Below, in pieces: positions 34,350 to 43,052 of a DNA stretch of 64,000 nt. The notes below the pieces were generated by a model that worked only from the letters and a program-made list of their open reading frames with translations, ran no database searches and was not told the origin of the DNA. Origin of the DNA: Prescottella soli. Its GTDB lineage: Bacteria > Actinomycetota > Actinomycetes > Mycobacteriales > Mycobacteriaceae. Each line of letters starts with the position of its first letter. Positions within the stretch are counted from its first letter, which is position 1. The translations under genes were made by a program, and so were the position numbers. The stretch spans positions 3,720,001 through 3,784,000 of the forward strand of contig NZ_CP157276.1 of assembly GCF_040024445.1 (NCBI RefSeq). The letters run 5' to 3'.

Positions 34350-34356
34350 GGCCGGC

Positions 34357-35793
34357 GTGGCCCGCCATTCCCCCGAACTGAACCTGACCCTGCGGCTGCC
34401 TGTGGGCGAGTCGCCACTGCGGCACCGCATCGCGGAGGCCGTCGTCGAACAGATCCGAGTGGGTCGGTTGGGTCCCGGCGATGCGCTCCCGTCGACGCGC
34501 ATGCTGGCCGCGGACCTCGGGGTGGCCAGAACCTCCGTGGTCGAGGCGTACGACGAGCTCGGCGCCGCCGGCTACGTCGTCGCGCGACCCGGGTCCGGCA
34601 CTCGGATCGCCGCCGGCGCGGACTCCGCGGCAGCCGCGGGCGCCGCCTCGCACGTCCGGCCGACCGCCGCGGTCACCGCGGTGCCACACGCGTCCGGGCA
34701 GAGGCCGCCGACGTGGACGTGGGATCTCACCCCGGGCCATCCCGATACGGCCCTGATCTCCACCACGGACTGGCGCCGCGCCTGGCGCGCGGCCGCAGCG
34801 GTACCGGTACCCGCCTCGTCGGGACCCGAGGCGCACGCGGAGCTTCGGCTCGCCCTGGCCGGACACCTGCGCCGCACCCGCGGCATCGTCACGGAGCCGG
34901 ACGAACTGGTCATCGTGCCGGGTGTGGCGTCCGCCCTGCGCGCCCTCACCGCGGCGGCGGGACTCGTCGGACGTGACGTCGCGTTCGAGGAGCCCGGCTA
35001 TGTCGAGGCGCGGCGCGTGCTCCAGCTGGCCGGAGTCCGCCCCCGCCCCGTCGCGGTCGACGTGGACGGACTCGACCCGGCAGCGCTGCGGGAGACCGAC
35101 GCGGGCGTGTATTGCACTCCGGCGCACCAGTATCCGCTCGGTGCGCGGCTGCCCGTGTCCCGCCGGGCCGGCCTCGTCGCGTGGGCCGTCGAATCGGGGG
35201 GCCTGCTGATCGAGGACGACTACGACGGCGAGTTCCGGTACGACGTGTCCGCGCTGCCGGCGCTGCGCAGCGTGGACGGTGGGCGTGATTGCGTGGCCTA
35301 CATCGGCACGGCATCCAAGGTCGTCACGCCGTCGTTGCGGCTGGCCTGGCTGCTGCCGCCGCGACATCTCCGGGATCCGGTGGCCCAGGCGCTCGCGTTC
35401 AGTGGTGAGAGTGCCTGCGCGGTAACGGCTCTCGCGTTGGCGCGGTTCATCGAGTCGGGCGCCCTGACCCGCCACCTGGCCAAGGCGTCGCGCACCTATT
35501 CCGCCCGCCGTTCCGCGCTGGTCGACGCGCTCCGGCGGCACTGCGCGGGTGTCGGGTTGGCTGGCGTCGAGGCGGGCCTGCATCTGGTGGTCCGGCTTCC
35601 CGACGGCACCGATGACAGTGCGATATCCGCTGCCCTGCGCCGCCGCGGCGTCACGGTACCGCCGCTGTCCTCGTTCGTCGCCGGCCCCGACGGCCCCCGT
35701 GGACTGGTGTGCGGATACGCGTGCCTCCCGGAAACTCGGGCGGACGAGGTGGCGGCCGTCGTCGCCGACGCCCTGCGACGGCACTTCGGGTGA
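34357..35793 (+). CDS. MocR/PdxR-family regulator (GntR HTH fused to aminotransferase-like domain)
   Basis: A 478-residue fusion. The N-terminal GntR winged helix is LRHRIAEAVVEQIRVGRLGP, GDALPSTRMLAADLGVARTS and VVEAYDELGAAGYVVARPGSG. A fold-type I aminotransferase domain follows (about 120-475), with VYCTPAHQYPLGARLP (PLP region), IEDDYDGEFRYD (D-Y of the PLP ring contact) and YIGTASKVVTPSLRLAWLL containing the Schiff-base Lys. MocR proteins sense PLP or related amines and regulate divergent genes. Here the neighbour is the PNPOx-like gene, so vitamin B6 or an amine substrate is a fitting ligand. Confidence 0.93.
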   Translation: MARHSPELNLTLRLPVGESPLRHRIAEAVVEQIRVGRLGPGDALPSTRMLAADLGVARTSVVEAYDELGAAGYVVARPGSGTRIAAGADSAAAAGAASHVRPTAAVTAVPHASGQRPPTWTWDLTPGHPDTALISTTDWRRAWRAAAAVPVPASSGPEAHAELRLALAGHLRRTRGIVTEPDELVIVPGVASALRALTAAAGLVGRDVAFEEPGYVEARRVLQLAGVRPRPVAVDVDGLDPAALRETDAGVYCTPAHQYPLGARLPVSRRAGLVAWAVESGGLLIEDDYDGEFRYDVSALPALRSVDGGRDCVAYIGTASKVVTPSLRLAWLLPPRHLRDPVAQALAFSGESACAVTALALARFIESGALTRHLAKASRTYSARRSALVDALRRHCAGVGLAGVEAGLHLVVRLPDGTDDSAISAALRRRGVTVPPLSSFVAGPDGPRGLVCGYACLPETRADEVAAVVADALRRHFG

Positions 35794-35815
35794 AACCCGA
35801 AACGTCACAGACAGC

Positions 35816-35856
35816 AAAGCGCCCGGCCGGGAACGACGTTCCCGGCCGGGCGCTTT
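35816..35856. terminator. strong hairpin terminator
   Basis: A perfect 19-bp stem (AAAGCGCCCGGCCGGGAAC and complement) with a three-base loop, ending in CTTT, between the convergent MocR and fadE5 genes (23 and 15 bases from their stops). Confidence 0.9.
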
Positions 35857-35870
35857 CGTGATTCAGCGGA

Positions 35871-37706
35871 TCAGAACGCCGCCTCGTCCAGCTCCATGAT
35901 GTCGTTGTCGAGGTGCGACAGGATGGTGCGGGTCGCGGTCAGCTCGGGCAGCACGTTCTTCGCGAAGAACGATGCCGTCGCGACCTTGCCCTCGTAGAAC
36001 GGCTTGTCCTTGTCCGAGGCACCCGCGTCGAGCGCCTTCAGTGCGATCCCGGACTGCTGCAGCAGCCGCCAGCCGATGAGCAGGTCGCCGACCGACATCA
36101 GGAAGCGCACCGAACCGAGACCCACCTTGTACAGCTCGGTGGGCTGCTCCTGCGCACCCATGAGGTGTCCGGTGAGGACCGCGGCCATCGACTGGACGTC
36201 CTCGAGGGCGGTCGCGAGCAGCGCGCGCTCGGCCTTGAGGCGACCGTCGCCGTCCTCGCTGTCGATGAACTTCTTGACCTCGCCGGCCACGTGGGCCAGC
36301 GCGACGCCGCGGTCGCGGGCGATCTTGCGGAAGAAGAAGTCCTGCGCCTGGATGGCAGTGGTGCCCTCGTACAGCGAGTCGATCTTCGAGTCGCGGATGT
36401 ACTGCTCGATCGGGTAGTCCTGCAGGAAGCCCGAACCGCCCAGGGTCTGCAGGCTCTCCGTCAGGTACTGGTAGGCCCGCTCCGAGCCGACGCCCTTGAC
36501 GATCGGCAGCAGCAGGTCGTTGACGCGGTCCGCCAGCTGAGGGTCGGCGCCCGACACCAGCTGAGCCATCTCCGGATCCTGGTGTGCGGCGGTGTACAGG
36601 TACACGCTGCGCATGCCCTCGGCGTACGCCTTCTGCATCGCCAGGCTGCGACGGACGTCGGGGTGGTGGGTGATGGTGACGCGCGGCGCGGACTTGTCCG
36701 TCATCTGCGTCAGGTCGGCGCCCTGGACGCGCTGCTTGGCGTAGTCGAGCGCGTTGAGGTAGCCGGTCGACAGCGTCGAGATGGCCTTGGTGCCCACCAT
36801 CATGCGGGCGTGCTCGATGACGTCGAACATCTGCGCGATGCCGTTGTGGACGTCGCCGACCAGCCAGCCGACGGCCGGGACGCCGTGGCCACCGAAGGTG
36901 AGCTCACACGTCGCGGACGCCTTGAGGCCCATCTTGTGCTCGACGTTGGTGACGAAAGCACCGTTGCGCTCGCCCAACTCGTTCTTCTCGAAGTCGAAGT
37001 GGAACTTCGGGACGAAGAACAGCGACAGGCCCTTGGTGCCCGGGCCGGCGCCCTCGGGGCGGGCGAGGACCAGGTGGAAGATGTTCTCGAACAGGTCGTC
37101 CGAGGTGGCGGAGGTGATGAAGCGCTTCACGCCCTCGATGTGCCACGTGCCGTCGTCCTGCTTGACGGCCTTGGTGCGGCCGGCGCCGACATCGGAACCG
37201 GCATCCGGCTCCGTCAACACCATCGTGGCGCCCCAGCCGCGCTCGACGCAGGTTGCGGCCCACTGCTTCTGCTCGTCGGTGCCGTTGTTGAAGAGCACGT
37301 TCGCGAACGAGGGTCCGGCCTGGTACATGAAGGCGGCGGGCTGCGCACCCAGCAGCATCTCGGCGATGGCCCACACGATGGTGCGGGGCACCGGCACGCC
37401 GCCGATCTCCTCGCTCAGGCCCATCCGGTACCACTCGGCGTCCCACATCGCCTTGAACGACTTCTTGAAGGACTCCGGCAGGGTCGCCTCGTGCTTCTCG
37501 GGGTCGAAGACGGGCGGGTTGCGGTCGGCGTCGGCAAAGGCCTCACCGAGCGGGCCCTCGGCCAGACGCGCGACCTCGGACAGCATGTCCTTGACGGTGT
37601 CGGCGTCGAGGTCCCCCCACACGCCCTCACTCAGCGGCTTGTCCAGACCCAGGACCTCGAAGAGGTTGAACTCGAGGTCTCGGACATTGCTCTTGTAGTG
37701 GCCCAT
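35871..37706 (-). CDS. fadE5: acyl-CoA dehydrogenase FadE5
   Basis: A 611-residue FAD-dependent dehydrogenase, the same length as M. tuberculosis FadE5 (Rv0244c). It introduces the alpha-beta double bond in acyl-CoA with broad chain-length use. Marks: [20 protein letters not shown] (FAD/substrate loop), [29 protein letters not shown], the [14 protein letters not shown] motif and [20 protein letters not shown] with [20 protein letters not shown] containing the catalytic Glu of the ACAD C-terminus. A C-terminal ACAD extension (about 470-611) is typical of the long FadE5/ACAD group. ATG 37704-37706 has GGGAG six bases upstream. In M. tuberculosis it adjoins fadA2; here 7.2 kb separate them. Confidence 0.94.
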   Translation of the reverse strand: MGHYKSNVRDLEFNLFEVLGLDKPLSEGVWGDLDADTVKDMLSEVARLAEGPLGEAFADADRNPPVFDPEKHEATLPESFKKSFKAMWDAEWYRMGLSEEIGGVPVPRTIVWAIAEMLLGAQPAAFMYQAGPSFANVLFNNGTDEQKQWAATCVERGWGATMVLTEPDAGSDVGAGRTKAVKQDDGTWHIEGVKRFITSATSDDLFENIFHLVLARPEGAGPGTKGLSLFFVPKFHFDFEKNELGERNGAFVTNVEHKMGLKASATCELTFGGHGVPAVGWLVGDVHNGIAQMFDVIEHARMMVGTKAISTLSTGYLNALDYAKQRVQGADLTQMTDKSAPRVTITHHPDVRRSLAMQKAYAEGMRSVYLYTAAHQDPEMAQLVSGADPQLADRVNDLLLPIVKGVGSERAYQYLTESLQTLGGSGFLQDYPIEQYIRDSKIDSLYEGTTAIQAQDFFFRKIARDRGVALAHVAGEVKKFIDSEDGDGRLKAERALLATALEDVQSMAAVLTGHLMGAQEQPTELYKVGLGSVRFLMSVGDLLIGWRLLQQSGIALKALDAGASDKDKPFYEGKVATASFFAKNVLPELTATRTILSHLDNDIMELDEAAF

Positions 37707-37752
37707 GTTTTCTCCCTGAAGTGGCACTGCGTGGTGCGGTCTGTCTTTCCGT

Positions 37753-37800
37753 CGAGTACCGCCCAAGTAGCTACTCGTCGGTAACTTAGCCGATGTTACC
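37753..37800. promoter_or_regulatory. fadE5 upstream inverted repeats
   Basis: CGAGTA-N13-TACTCG (37753-37777), the palindrome AGTAGCTACT (37766-37775) and GGTAAC-N9-GTTACC (37780-37800) crowd 45-95 bases before the fadE5 start. The GAGTA/TACTC halves resemble those at 22350 and 27203 but in a different arrangement. Confidence 0.4.
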
Positions 37801-37810
37801 CGCGATTAAG

Positions 37811-38428
37811 TTAGCTGCCAAGGGCAGGTCTGCGAGCGACCAGGAGTGCGTCGATCGCGGTGCCGCCTTCGACGTCCCGGTAGCGTCTTTCGGCCACCGT
37901 CACGTCGAGGCGTCCGTCCAGATCGTCCTTCAAATCTTCGGGGGTGTAAAGGATTTCGGGGTCCGGCGGGCCGCCGATGCCCTCGGTGAGGTTGATCGTG
38001 TCGTGCCCGAGGATCATGAGGATTCCCTCGGGTTCGAGCGCGTCGATGATGCGGCTCACAAGTTCGCGGCGCTGTGTTCGTTCGAGGTGAACGAAGATCA
38101 TGAGAACCAGGTCATAGCCCGACGGATCGGTCAGGGCGTCGGGCGCCGTGATGTCGTCGACCACGTAGTCGAGGCGCTCGCGCACCGATCGGGGTGCCTG
38201 CGTCGCGACCCGCCGGGCCTTCTCGATCGCGACCGAGGAGAAGTCCACCCCGGTGGTCCGCCACCCGCGGGTCGCGAGCCACAGCGCGTGGCGGCCCTCG
38301 CCGCACGCGAGGTCCAGCGCCCGGCCCGGGGGGAGTGACGTCGCGAACTCGACCACCACCGGATTCGGCGGCGTGCCCCACACCATGTCGGTCTGCGAAT
38401 ACCGGTCGTCCCAGTCCTGTGCGTCCAT
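37811..38428 (-). CDS. class I SAM-dependent methyltransferase (TehB-like)
   Basis: A 205-residue small methyltransferase. WDDRYSQTDMVWGTPPNPVV opens it in the manner of TehB/thiopurine-type proteins. Motif I is GRALDLACGEGRHALWLA; the acidic end of beta-2 is VDFSSVAIEKAR; YDLVLMIFVHL and GILMILGHD follow. The typical C-terminal PEDLKDDL ... DVEGGTAIDALLVARRP is present. Start ATG 38426-38428 (MDAQDW) was preferred over an upstream in-frame ATG at 38455. The substrate could be a chalcogen oxyanion, a small thiol or halide. It is downstream of the NTF2-like gene on the same strand (88 bp). Confidence 0.87.
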   Translation of the reverse strand: MDAQDWDDRYSQTDMVWGTPPNPVVVEFATSLPPGRALDLACGEGRHALWLATRGWRTTGVDFSSVAIEKARRVATQAPRSVRERLDYVVDDITAPDALTDPSGYDLVLMIFVHLERTQRRELVSRIIDALEPEGILMILGHDTINLTEGIGGPPDPEILYTPEDLKDDLDGRLDVTVAERRYRDVEGGTAIDALLVARRPALGS

Positions 38429-38516
38429 GGACACGACGGTATAGCCGGGCGACATCCTGCGCCCGGTGTGCTCGCCGCTGTTCAGCTCACGTTTGCGGCG
38501 GGGTTGGATTGTCGGC

Positions 38517-38951
38517 TCAGCCGACGGTGATCCGGCGGTGCGCCAGCTTCCAGCGCCCGTCCTCCCAACGATGGGTGTCGTCGTAGCGGCCGACGCCGGC
38601 CAGTCGCGGTTCGGTGGTGGTGTCGCGGAAGAACAGCCAGTACGCCGTCGACGACGCCTCCGACTCCGAGTCCAGCGACACGGAGACGGTCGTGATGACG
38701 TGCCGGCTCGACGTGCCCGGACCCTGGACGCCGCCGGCGCGGCGCTCGCGCACGCCCTCCTCGATCAGCGCGATGCCCTGGCGCAGCTGGGCGGCCATTC
38801 CGGTCACGGGGTTCGGCTGCGACTCCCAGATCGCGTCGGCCGTGAAGTGTTCGAGGTATTCCTCGACGGTGCCGTCGTCGGCGAGCTGTGCGATGCGGGC
38901 CAACAGGTCCTGAATCTCGCCGCGCGGGTCGGTGCTCGTCTGCTGCTCCAT
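38517..38951 (-). CDS. NTF2-like (SnoaL-type) protein
   Basis: A 144-residue cone-shaped NTF2-like protein. The N-terminal helix EIQDLLARIAQLADDGTVEEYLEHFTADAIWES and the strands SRHVITTVSVSLDSESEASS, AYWLFFRDT and RWEDGRWKLAHRRITV fit SnoaL_4 proteins, which include ring-hydroxylating dioxygenase beta-like and isomerase-like members. No catalytic set is evident. GAGGAG sits six bases before ATG. It lies upstream of the methyltransferase and downstream of the 482-residue gene, all on one strand. Confidence 0.85.
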   Translation of the reverse strand: MEQQTSTDPRGEIQDLLARIAQLADDGTVEEYLEHFTADAIWESQPNPVTGMAAQLRQGIALIEEGVRERRAGGVQGPGTSSRHVITTVSVSLDSESEASSTAYWLFFRDTTTEPRLAGVGRYDDTHRWEDGRWKLAHRRITVG

Positions 38952-39007
38952 GTCGTCTCCTCGCTATGAACCAATCGTTTGCTTGGGACGCTAGCGGCTC
39001 CGTGTCG

Positions 39008-40456
39008 TCAGTTCCAGGCTCCGTGCCAGTACGCGGCATTCTGCGATGTCTGCCGGACAACCGCGTCGGGTTCGGGTGTGGCCGGCCAGATCGTGACGAG
39101 GTATCGGTCGGGTCCCTCGCCGGTGTCCATGTCGTGTCCGGTGTCCATGCCCGTGGCGCAGTATCGGACGCGGTACGTGCCGGGGGAGAGTGGGAGGGCG
39201 TCGCCCACGATGTCGCCGCCCCACTCCTGCAGTTCCAGACCGTCCGAGCGGCGGACGGTCAGTGGCGCCTCGACCGCTTCCTCCCAGTCGCCGACCTCAT
39301 CGGGGGCGCCGGACATGACCTGGACGGTCAGCGCGACGGTGCCGGTGTGCAGGCCGGTCACGAACCACGCGACGCCCGGTTCGGCGGTTCCGCACAGGCC
39401 ATTTCGTTGCCCGGCGAACCCGTTCCCCATGTCCTCGCCGAACGCTCCGGGTTCGGCGATATAGAACTGGCCGTACGCGACGTTGATCCGGTCGCTGAAG
39501 ACGACGAGTGCACCCCGTCCGCCGGTCGGGTCCGAGCCGGGACGTGCCTCGACGGGGGCCGGCGGTTCCTGGTGCGGAATGGACTCCTTGAACCGGCCGA
39601 GTTCGTCGTCCGTCAGTTGGATCCCGCTGCGCAGGCACCACTTCCAGCCGCGGTCCTGCCAGCGGACTTCGTGCGGGTAGCCGCCGTAGTCGAGTTCCTG
39701 CGGCGACTTCGTCCCGGCCGGCCAGCGCGTCAGTTGCGCACCGCCGTCCACGGCGAGGTTCATCGTGACCGTTCCCGTATCCGGGTCGCCGCTGGACAAC
39801 TCGACCCGAAAACCCGTGGGCCAGTAAGTCGGTGTGGGAAGCCCGAGGTCCGTCATCCGCTGCAGCTTCTCCTGCCGGAGGCGCCACTCATCGGGGCGCT
39901 CGGTGTACGGCCCCGTCCACGTGAACGTCTCGTCCGGGACCTGCGCATCGAGCTCGAAGTCGAGTAGTTCCAACCGCATCGAGCCGTCCAGAAGCTCCAA
40001 CGCAATCACCACGCCGGTCTTCTCGTCGAATGTCACGTCGGCCGTGGCCCCCATACGCCGGTCCCTGATCCGAACTTGCCATCCGTCGCGGCCGCCCACC
40101 GACACGTCGCACGGTGGACCCTCAGGTTCCACCAGCGGTTCGTGGTGTTGACCGATCTCCCACATGCGAAACGCCTCGGTGAGCTGCGACGGATGCCCGC
40201 CGCCCCACATCGTGTGCGAGTTGTCGGGCTGCAGTTCCATGTCGCCGTCCGGCGTGCGGTGGAACCGTCGAGCGGGGCCTTCGATGATTCGAGGCGTCCC
40301 GTCGCGTTCCGTCCGCCAGAGCCCCGGCGGCGCGTGCCAGAAGCGTTCGACGTACGTGGTGTCGCCGACCGTAGCTCGCATGGTGCCGGCGATGGACCGC
40401 CCGGCCGAACCGAAGTTGCGGCCACGGAGATCGTGCCAGGTGGGATCGCTGCTCAT
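39008..40456 (-). CDS. conserved hypothetical protein, 482 residues
   Basis: A soluble protein with no signal peptide or membrane helix. The N-terminal half (to about 210) reads like a LolA/RseB-type beta-sheet fold: SIAGTMRATVGDTTYVERFW, HAPPGLWRTERDG, MGATADVTFDEKTGVVIALE. The C-terminal part (about 330-480), with DRINVAYGQFYIAE and SPGTYRVRYCATGMDTG ending in YLVTIWPATPEPDAVVRQTS, resembles a domain common in actinobacterial unknowns. I do not recognise a named function. ATG 40454-40456 was chosen by the fold start; the frame continues to 40819. It follows the DUF4185 gene by 47 bp on the same strand. Confidence 0.75.
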   Translation of the reverse strand: MSSDPTWHDLRGRNFGSAGRSIAGTMRATVGDTTYVERFWHAPPGLWRTERDGTPRIIEGPARRFHRTPDGDMELQPDNSHTMWGGGHPSQLTEAFRMWEIGQHHEPLVEPEGPPCDVSVGGRDGWQVRIRDRRMGATADVTFDEKTGVVIALELLDGSMRLELLDFELDAQVPDETFTWTGPYTERPDEWRLRQEKLQRMTDLGLPTPTYWPTGFRVELSSGDPDTGTVTMNLAVDGGAQLTRWPAGTKSPQELDYGGYPHEVRWQDRGWKWCLRSGIQLTDDELGRFKESIPHQEPPAPVEARPGSDPTGGRGALVVFSDRINVAYGQFYIAEPGAFGEDMGNGFAGQRNGLCGTAEPGVAWFVTGLHTGTVALTVQVMSGAPDEVGDWEEAVEAPLTVRRSDGLELQEWGGDIVGDALPLSPGTYRVRYCATGMDTGHDMDTGEGPDRYLVTIWPATPEPDAVVRQTSQNAAYWHGAWN

Positions 40457-40503
40457 CTGCCGACCATACCCACCGAACCGACCGGTTTGCCCGATCTGTC
40501 GGG

Positions 40504-41634
40504 TCAGCGCTGCAGCGTCGTGTGCATCAGTAGCACGTTGTAGTTGGTGTGCACCGTGGTGAGGAAGTAGAGGTCGGGGCCGGACGACCACGGGTGCATG
40601 TACGCGCCGTACATCGTGGGGAGTTCGTTGCCGTCGATGAGCACTTCGGGTTCGCTCCACGGCCCCGTGGGCGTGGGCGCGCGCCGCATGACGACGGAGT
40701 TGCGGTTGTCGGTCGTCAGCATGAGGTACTGGCCCAGGAAGTCGTTGTACTGCACCGAGATCTCGCCGACGCCGCCGAAGACGATCGGCGCCGCGACGTC
40801 GGGATTCTTCGGCACCCACTTCCCGCCGTCCCAGTACTCGTACGCCCCGAGGTCGCGGATCTTCTGCTTCGGCACGCGCGCGACGTAGACCAGTCCACCG
40901 CGCCCGGCGGGGGTGCCGTACTGATAGACGAATCCGTCGGCCTGGAGGAAGGCGCCCATCTGGAAATTGCGGTTACCGCCGTCCGGAGGGCGACGGGTCT
41001 CCGTGGCCTCGATCCAGTTCTCGCCGTCGTCGGTCGAGAACGCCAGGCCCGAGTAGTTGGTGTCCCACCTGCCCGGCTCGCCCCAGTCCTTGACGGACAT
41101 CATGCTCATGTACTGCACGCCGTCGACCGCGACGCCCGCGGTCGGGATGCGGCTGATCTCGACGAACGGGATCTTGGGGCTGGGCATGAGTTCCTTCGAC
41201 TGGCCGACGATGTCGCGCGGCGTGCTGTCGAAGGTCATGCCGTCGGCGAGGTTGTGGTCGGAGCTGCGGAAGAGGACATTGCTGCGCCACGACCAGAGGC
41301 TGCCGGCCAGCAGATTCGGGATGCCGAGCCCCGCGGTGTCGCCGAACGCCGTGAGGACCTGCCCGCTGCCGTTGTCCCACATGATGCCCAGGTCGGTGCC
41401 GAGCACGTTGGTGTCCTGCGTGCGGTTCGCGCTCAGGAGCCCGGTTGCCTGGGCGACCACTTGGCTGCGTCCGTGCAGGGCCGGTAATCCGTTCGTGCCA
41501 TTGAGCACAGGAATCGGATTGACCGAATTCGGATCGGCGCCTGCGGGGGTGGAAAACGCAAGGAAGGACGCCGACGCGCATATCAGAGACGCGATTGCGG
41601 CGTGTGGTCGGTTCAGCCTCACGGATGTCTCCAT
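40504..41634 (-). CDS. secreted DUF4185 domain protein
   Basis: A 376-residue exported protein. A signal peptide (RPHAAIASLICASASFLAFS then TPAGA) precedes the mature chain. The rest is a five-bladed-propeller-like DUF4185 fold: GTDLGIMWDNGSGQVLTAFGDT, SNVLFRSSDHNLADG, YSGLAFSTDDGENWIEA, NFQMGAFLQADGFVYQYGTP, ISVQYNDFLGQYLMLTTDN. It resembles glycosidases of the sialidase-like group; some DUF4185 proteins have been linked to arabinan or glycan degradation, which would fit an envelope function here but is inference. It is divergent from fabH with a 347-bp gap. Confidence 0.87.
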   Translation of the reverse strand: METSVRLNRPHAAIASLICASASFLAFSTPAGADPNSVNPIPVLNGTNGLPALHGRSQVVAQATGLLSANRTQDTNVLGTDLGIMWDNGSGQVLTAFGDTAGLGIPNLLAGSLWSWRSNVLFRSSDHNLADGMTFDSTPRDIVGQSKELMPSPKIPFVEISRIPTAGVAVDGVQYMSMMSVKDWGEPGRWDTNYSGLAFSTDDGENWIEATETRRPPDGGNRNFQMGAFLQADGFVYQYGTPAGRGGLVYVARVPKQKIRDLGAYEYWDGGKWVPKNPDVAAPIVFGGVGEISVQYNDFLGQYLMLTTDNRNSVVMRRAPTPTGPWSEPEVLIDGNELPTMYGAYMHPWSSGPDLYFLTTVHTNYNVLLMHTTLQR

Positions 41635-41981
41635 CTGTGGTGGATATCGGTATCTACCTGGTCTTATGTCCAGATTTGAGCCGGTTGATCATTCGTGTAA
41701 GCGCGTTACACGCTAGCAGGAGGATTGATTTCGACGACGGGGATCCGGGCATTGATGCAATGGCGCTGCCGCCATTTCTGGAATTGTCCGGATCGGAATG
41801 GGAGAGGTGTTGGGGGTGAAATGTCTCGGGTGTCCTGCCCGATCCGGCGCGGCGAACGGCGTCGTGCGCGGTGGAGATCGGTATACCCGAGTGATAGTGC
41901 AGGTCCGCTTCGCGAAGTACCGTGTCGAGGTGGGAGGGGGCCGTGCGAGCTCCCGGATATTGGCTGTAGAGGAGACTAAAC
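41635..41981. promoter_or_regulatory. DUF4185 / fabH divergent intergenic region with palindrome
   Basis: No convincing gene in these 347 bases. A 19-bp palindrome CGTGTAA-GCGCG-TTACACG lies at 41694-41712, about 60 bases from the DUF4185 start and 270 from fabH. It looks like a dimeric-regulator site. The rest up to 41981 holds only short frames with poor codon use. Confidence 0.5.
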
Positions 41982-42998
41982 ATGGTTGCGCAGATCTCGA
42001 ACTCCACCGAGGTCAGGCAGGCCGCCATCCTCGGGTTGGGGGTTTACCGCCCGGAGCGGGTCGTGAGCAACGACGAGATCTGCCAGACGATCGACTCCAC
42101 CGACGAGTGGATCCAGACGCGGTCGGGCATCAAGAACCGCCGTTTCGCCAACGACGACGAGTCCGTGCTGGCGATGGCCATCGCGTCGGGCCGCAAGGCA
42201 CTCGAGGCGAGCGGCATCAAGGGCGAGCAGATCGGCGCCGTCGTCATCGCGACGTCCACCTACCCGGCCCAGACGCCGCAGTGCGCCTCGCTCGTCGCCG
42301 AGGCGCTCGGCACGGGCGGATCGGCCGCGTTCGACCTGACGGCCGGCTGCGCGGGCTTCTGCTACGCGCTGTCCGTCGCCTCGGACATGGTCCGCGTCGG
42401 CACGGAGGACTACGTGCTCGTCGTCGGCGTCGAGCGGATGACCGACAGCACCGAGCCGACGGACCGCACCGTGCGGTTCATCTTCGGTGACGGCGCCGGC
42501 GCGGTCGTCGTCGGCCCGAGCGAGACGCCGGGCATCGGTCCGGTCGTGTGGGGCTCGGACGGCTCCCAGGCCGACGCGATCCGCCAGGAGCCGGACTGGC
42601 TCACGTACACGAAGGACCCGTCGCAGCGTCCGTGGATCAGGATGGAGGGCACGACGGTCTTCCGCTGGGCCGCCTTCGAGGTGGGCAAGATCGCGTTGAA
42701 GGCCGCCGAGCGGGCCGGTGTCGCGCTCGAGGATCTGGGTGCGTTCATCCCGCACCAGGCGAACGGCCGCATCAACGAGGTCATCGCCCGCCAGATCAAG
42801 CTGCCCGAGACCGTTCCGGTGTCCGATGACATCGCCGAGACCGGTAACACGTCCGCGGCCTCGATTCCGCTGGCGATGGAGGAAGTGATCCGCACGGGCA
42901 AGGCGAAGCCGGGCGAGCTGGCGCTGCTGGTCGGCTTCGGTGCCGGCCTGTCGTACGCCGGCCAGGTCGTCACGCTGCCGCCGCTCGCGCAGGACTGA
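41982..42998 (+). CDS. fabH: beta-ketoacyl-ACP synthase III (FabH-like)
   Basis: A 338-residue thiolase-fold condensing enzyme that starts fatty acid elongation by joining acyl-CoA with malonyl-ACP. The catalytic triad is complete: Cys123 in LTAGCAGFCYAL, His258 in FIPHQANGRIN and Asn289 in ETGNTSAASIP. STDEWIQTRSGIKNRR and FIFGDGAGAVVVGPS are also family marks. ATG 41982 follows GAGGAG seven bases upstream. In mycobacteria FabH links FAS-I and FAS-II for mycolate precursors; the same could hold here. It is a single gene closed by a perfect hairpin. Confidence 0.94.
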   Translation: MVAQISNSTEVRQAAILGLGVYRPERVVSNDEICQTIDSTDEWIQTRSGIKNRRFANDDESVLAMAIASGRKALEASGIKGEQIGAVVIATSTYPAQTPQCASLVAEALGTGGSAAFDLTAGCAGFCYALSVASDMVRVGTEDYVLVVGVERMTDSTEPTDRTVRFIFGDGAGAVVVGPSETPGIGPVVWGSDGSQADAIRQEPDWLTYTKDPSQRPWIRMEGTTVFRWAAFEVGKIALKAAERAGVALEDLGAFIPHQANGRINEVIARQIKLPETVPVSDDIAETGNTSAASIPLAMEEVIRTGKAKPGELALLVGFGAGLSYAGQVVTLPPLAQD

Positions 42999-43013
42999 CC
43001 AACTTCTCGATCG

Positions 43014-43047
43014 AAACGGTGGGCCCGCTCGTGCGGGCCCACCGTTT
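43014..43047. terminator. hairpin terminator between fabH and aldo/keto reductase
   Basis: A perfect 15-bp stem (AAACGGTGGGCCCGC and complement) with a TCGT loop and trailing TTTC, between convergent stops at 42998 and 43053. Confidence 0.9.
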
Positions 43048-43052
43048 CTTCG

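Noticed and set aside
41725-41979. An 84-codon plus-strand frame in the fabH upstream region
   Set aside because: Arg/Cys-rich translation with no ribosome site and no sequence pattern of a real protein.
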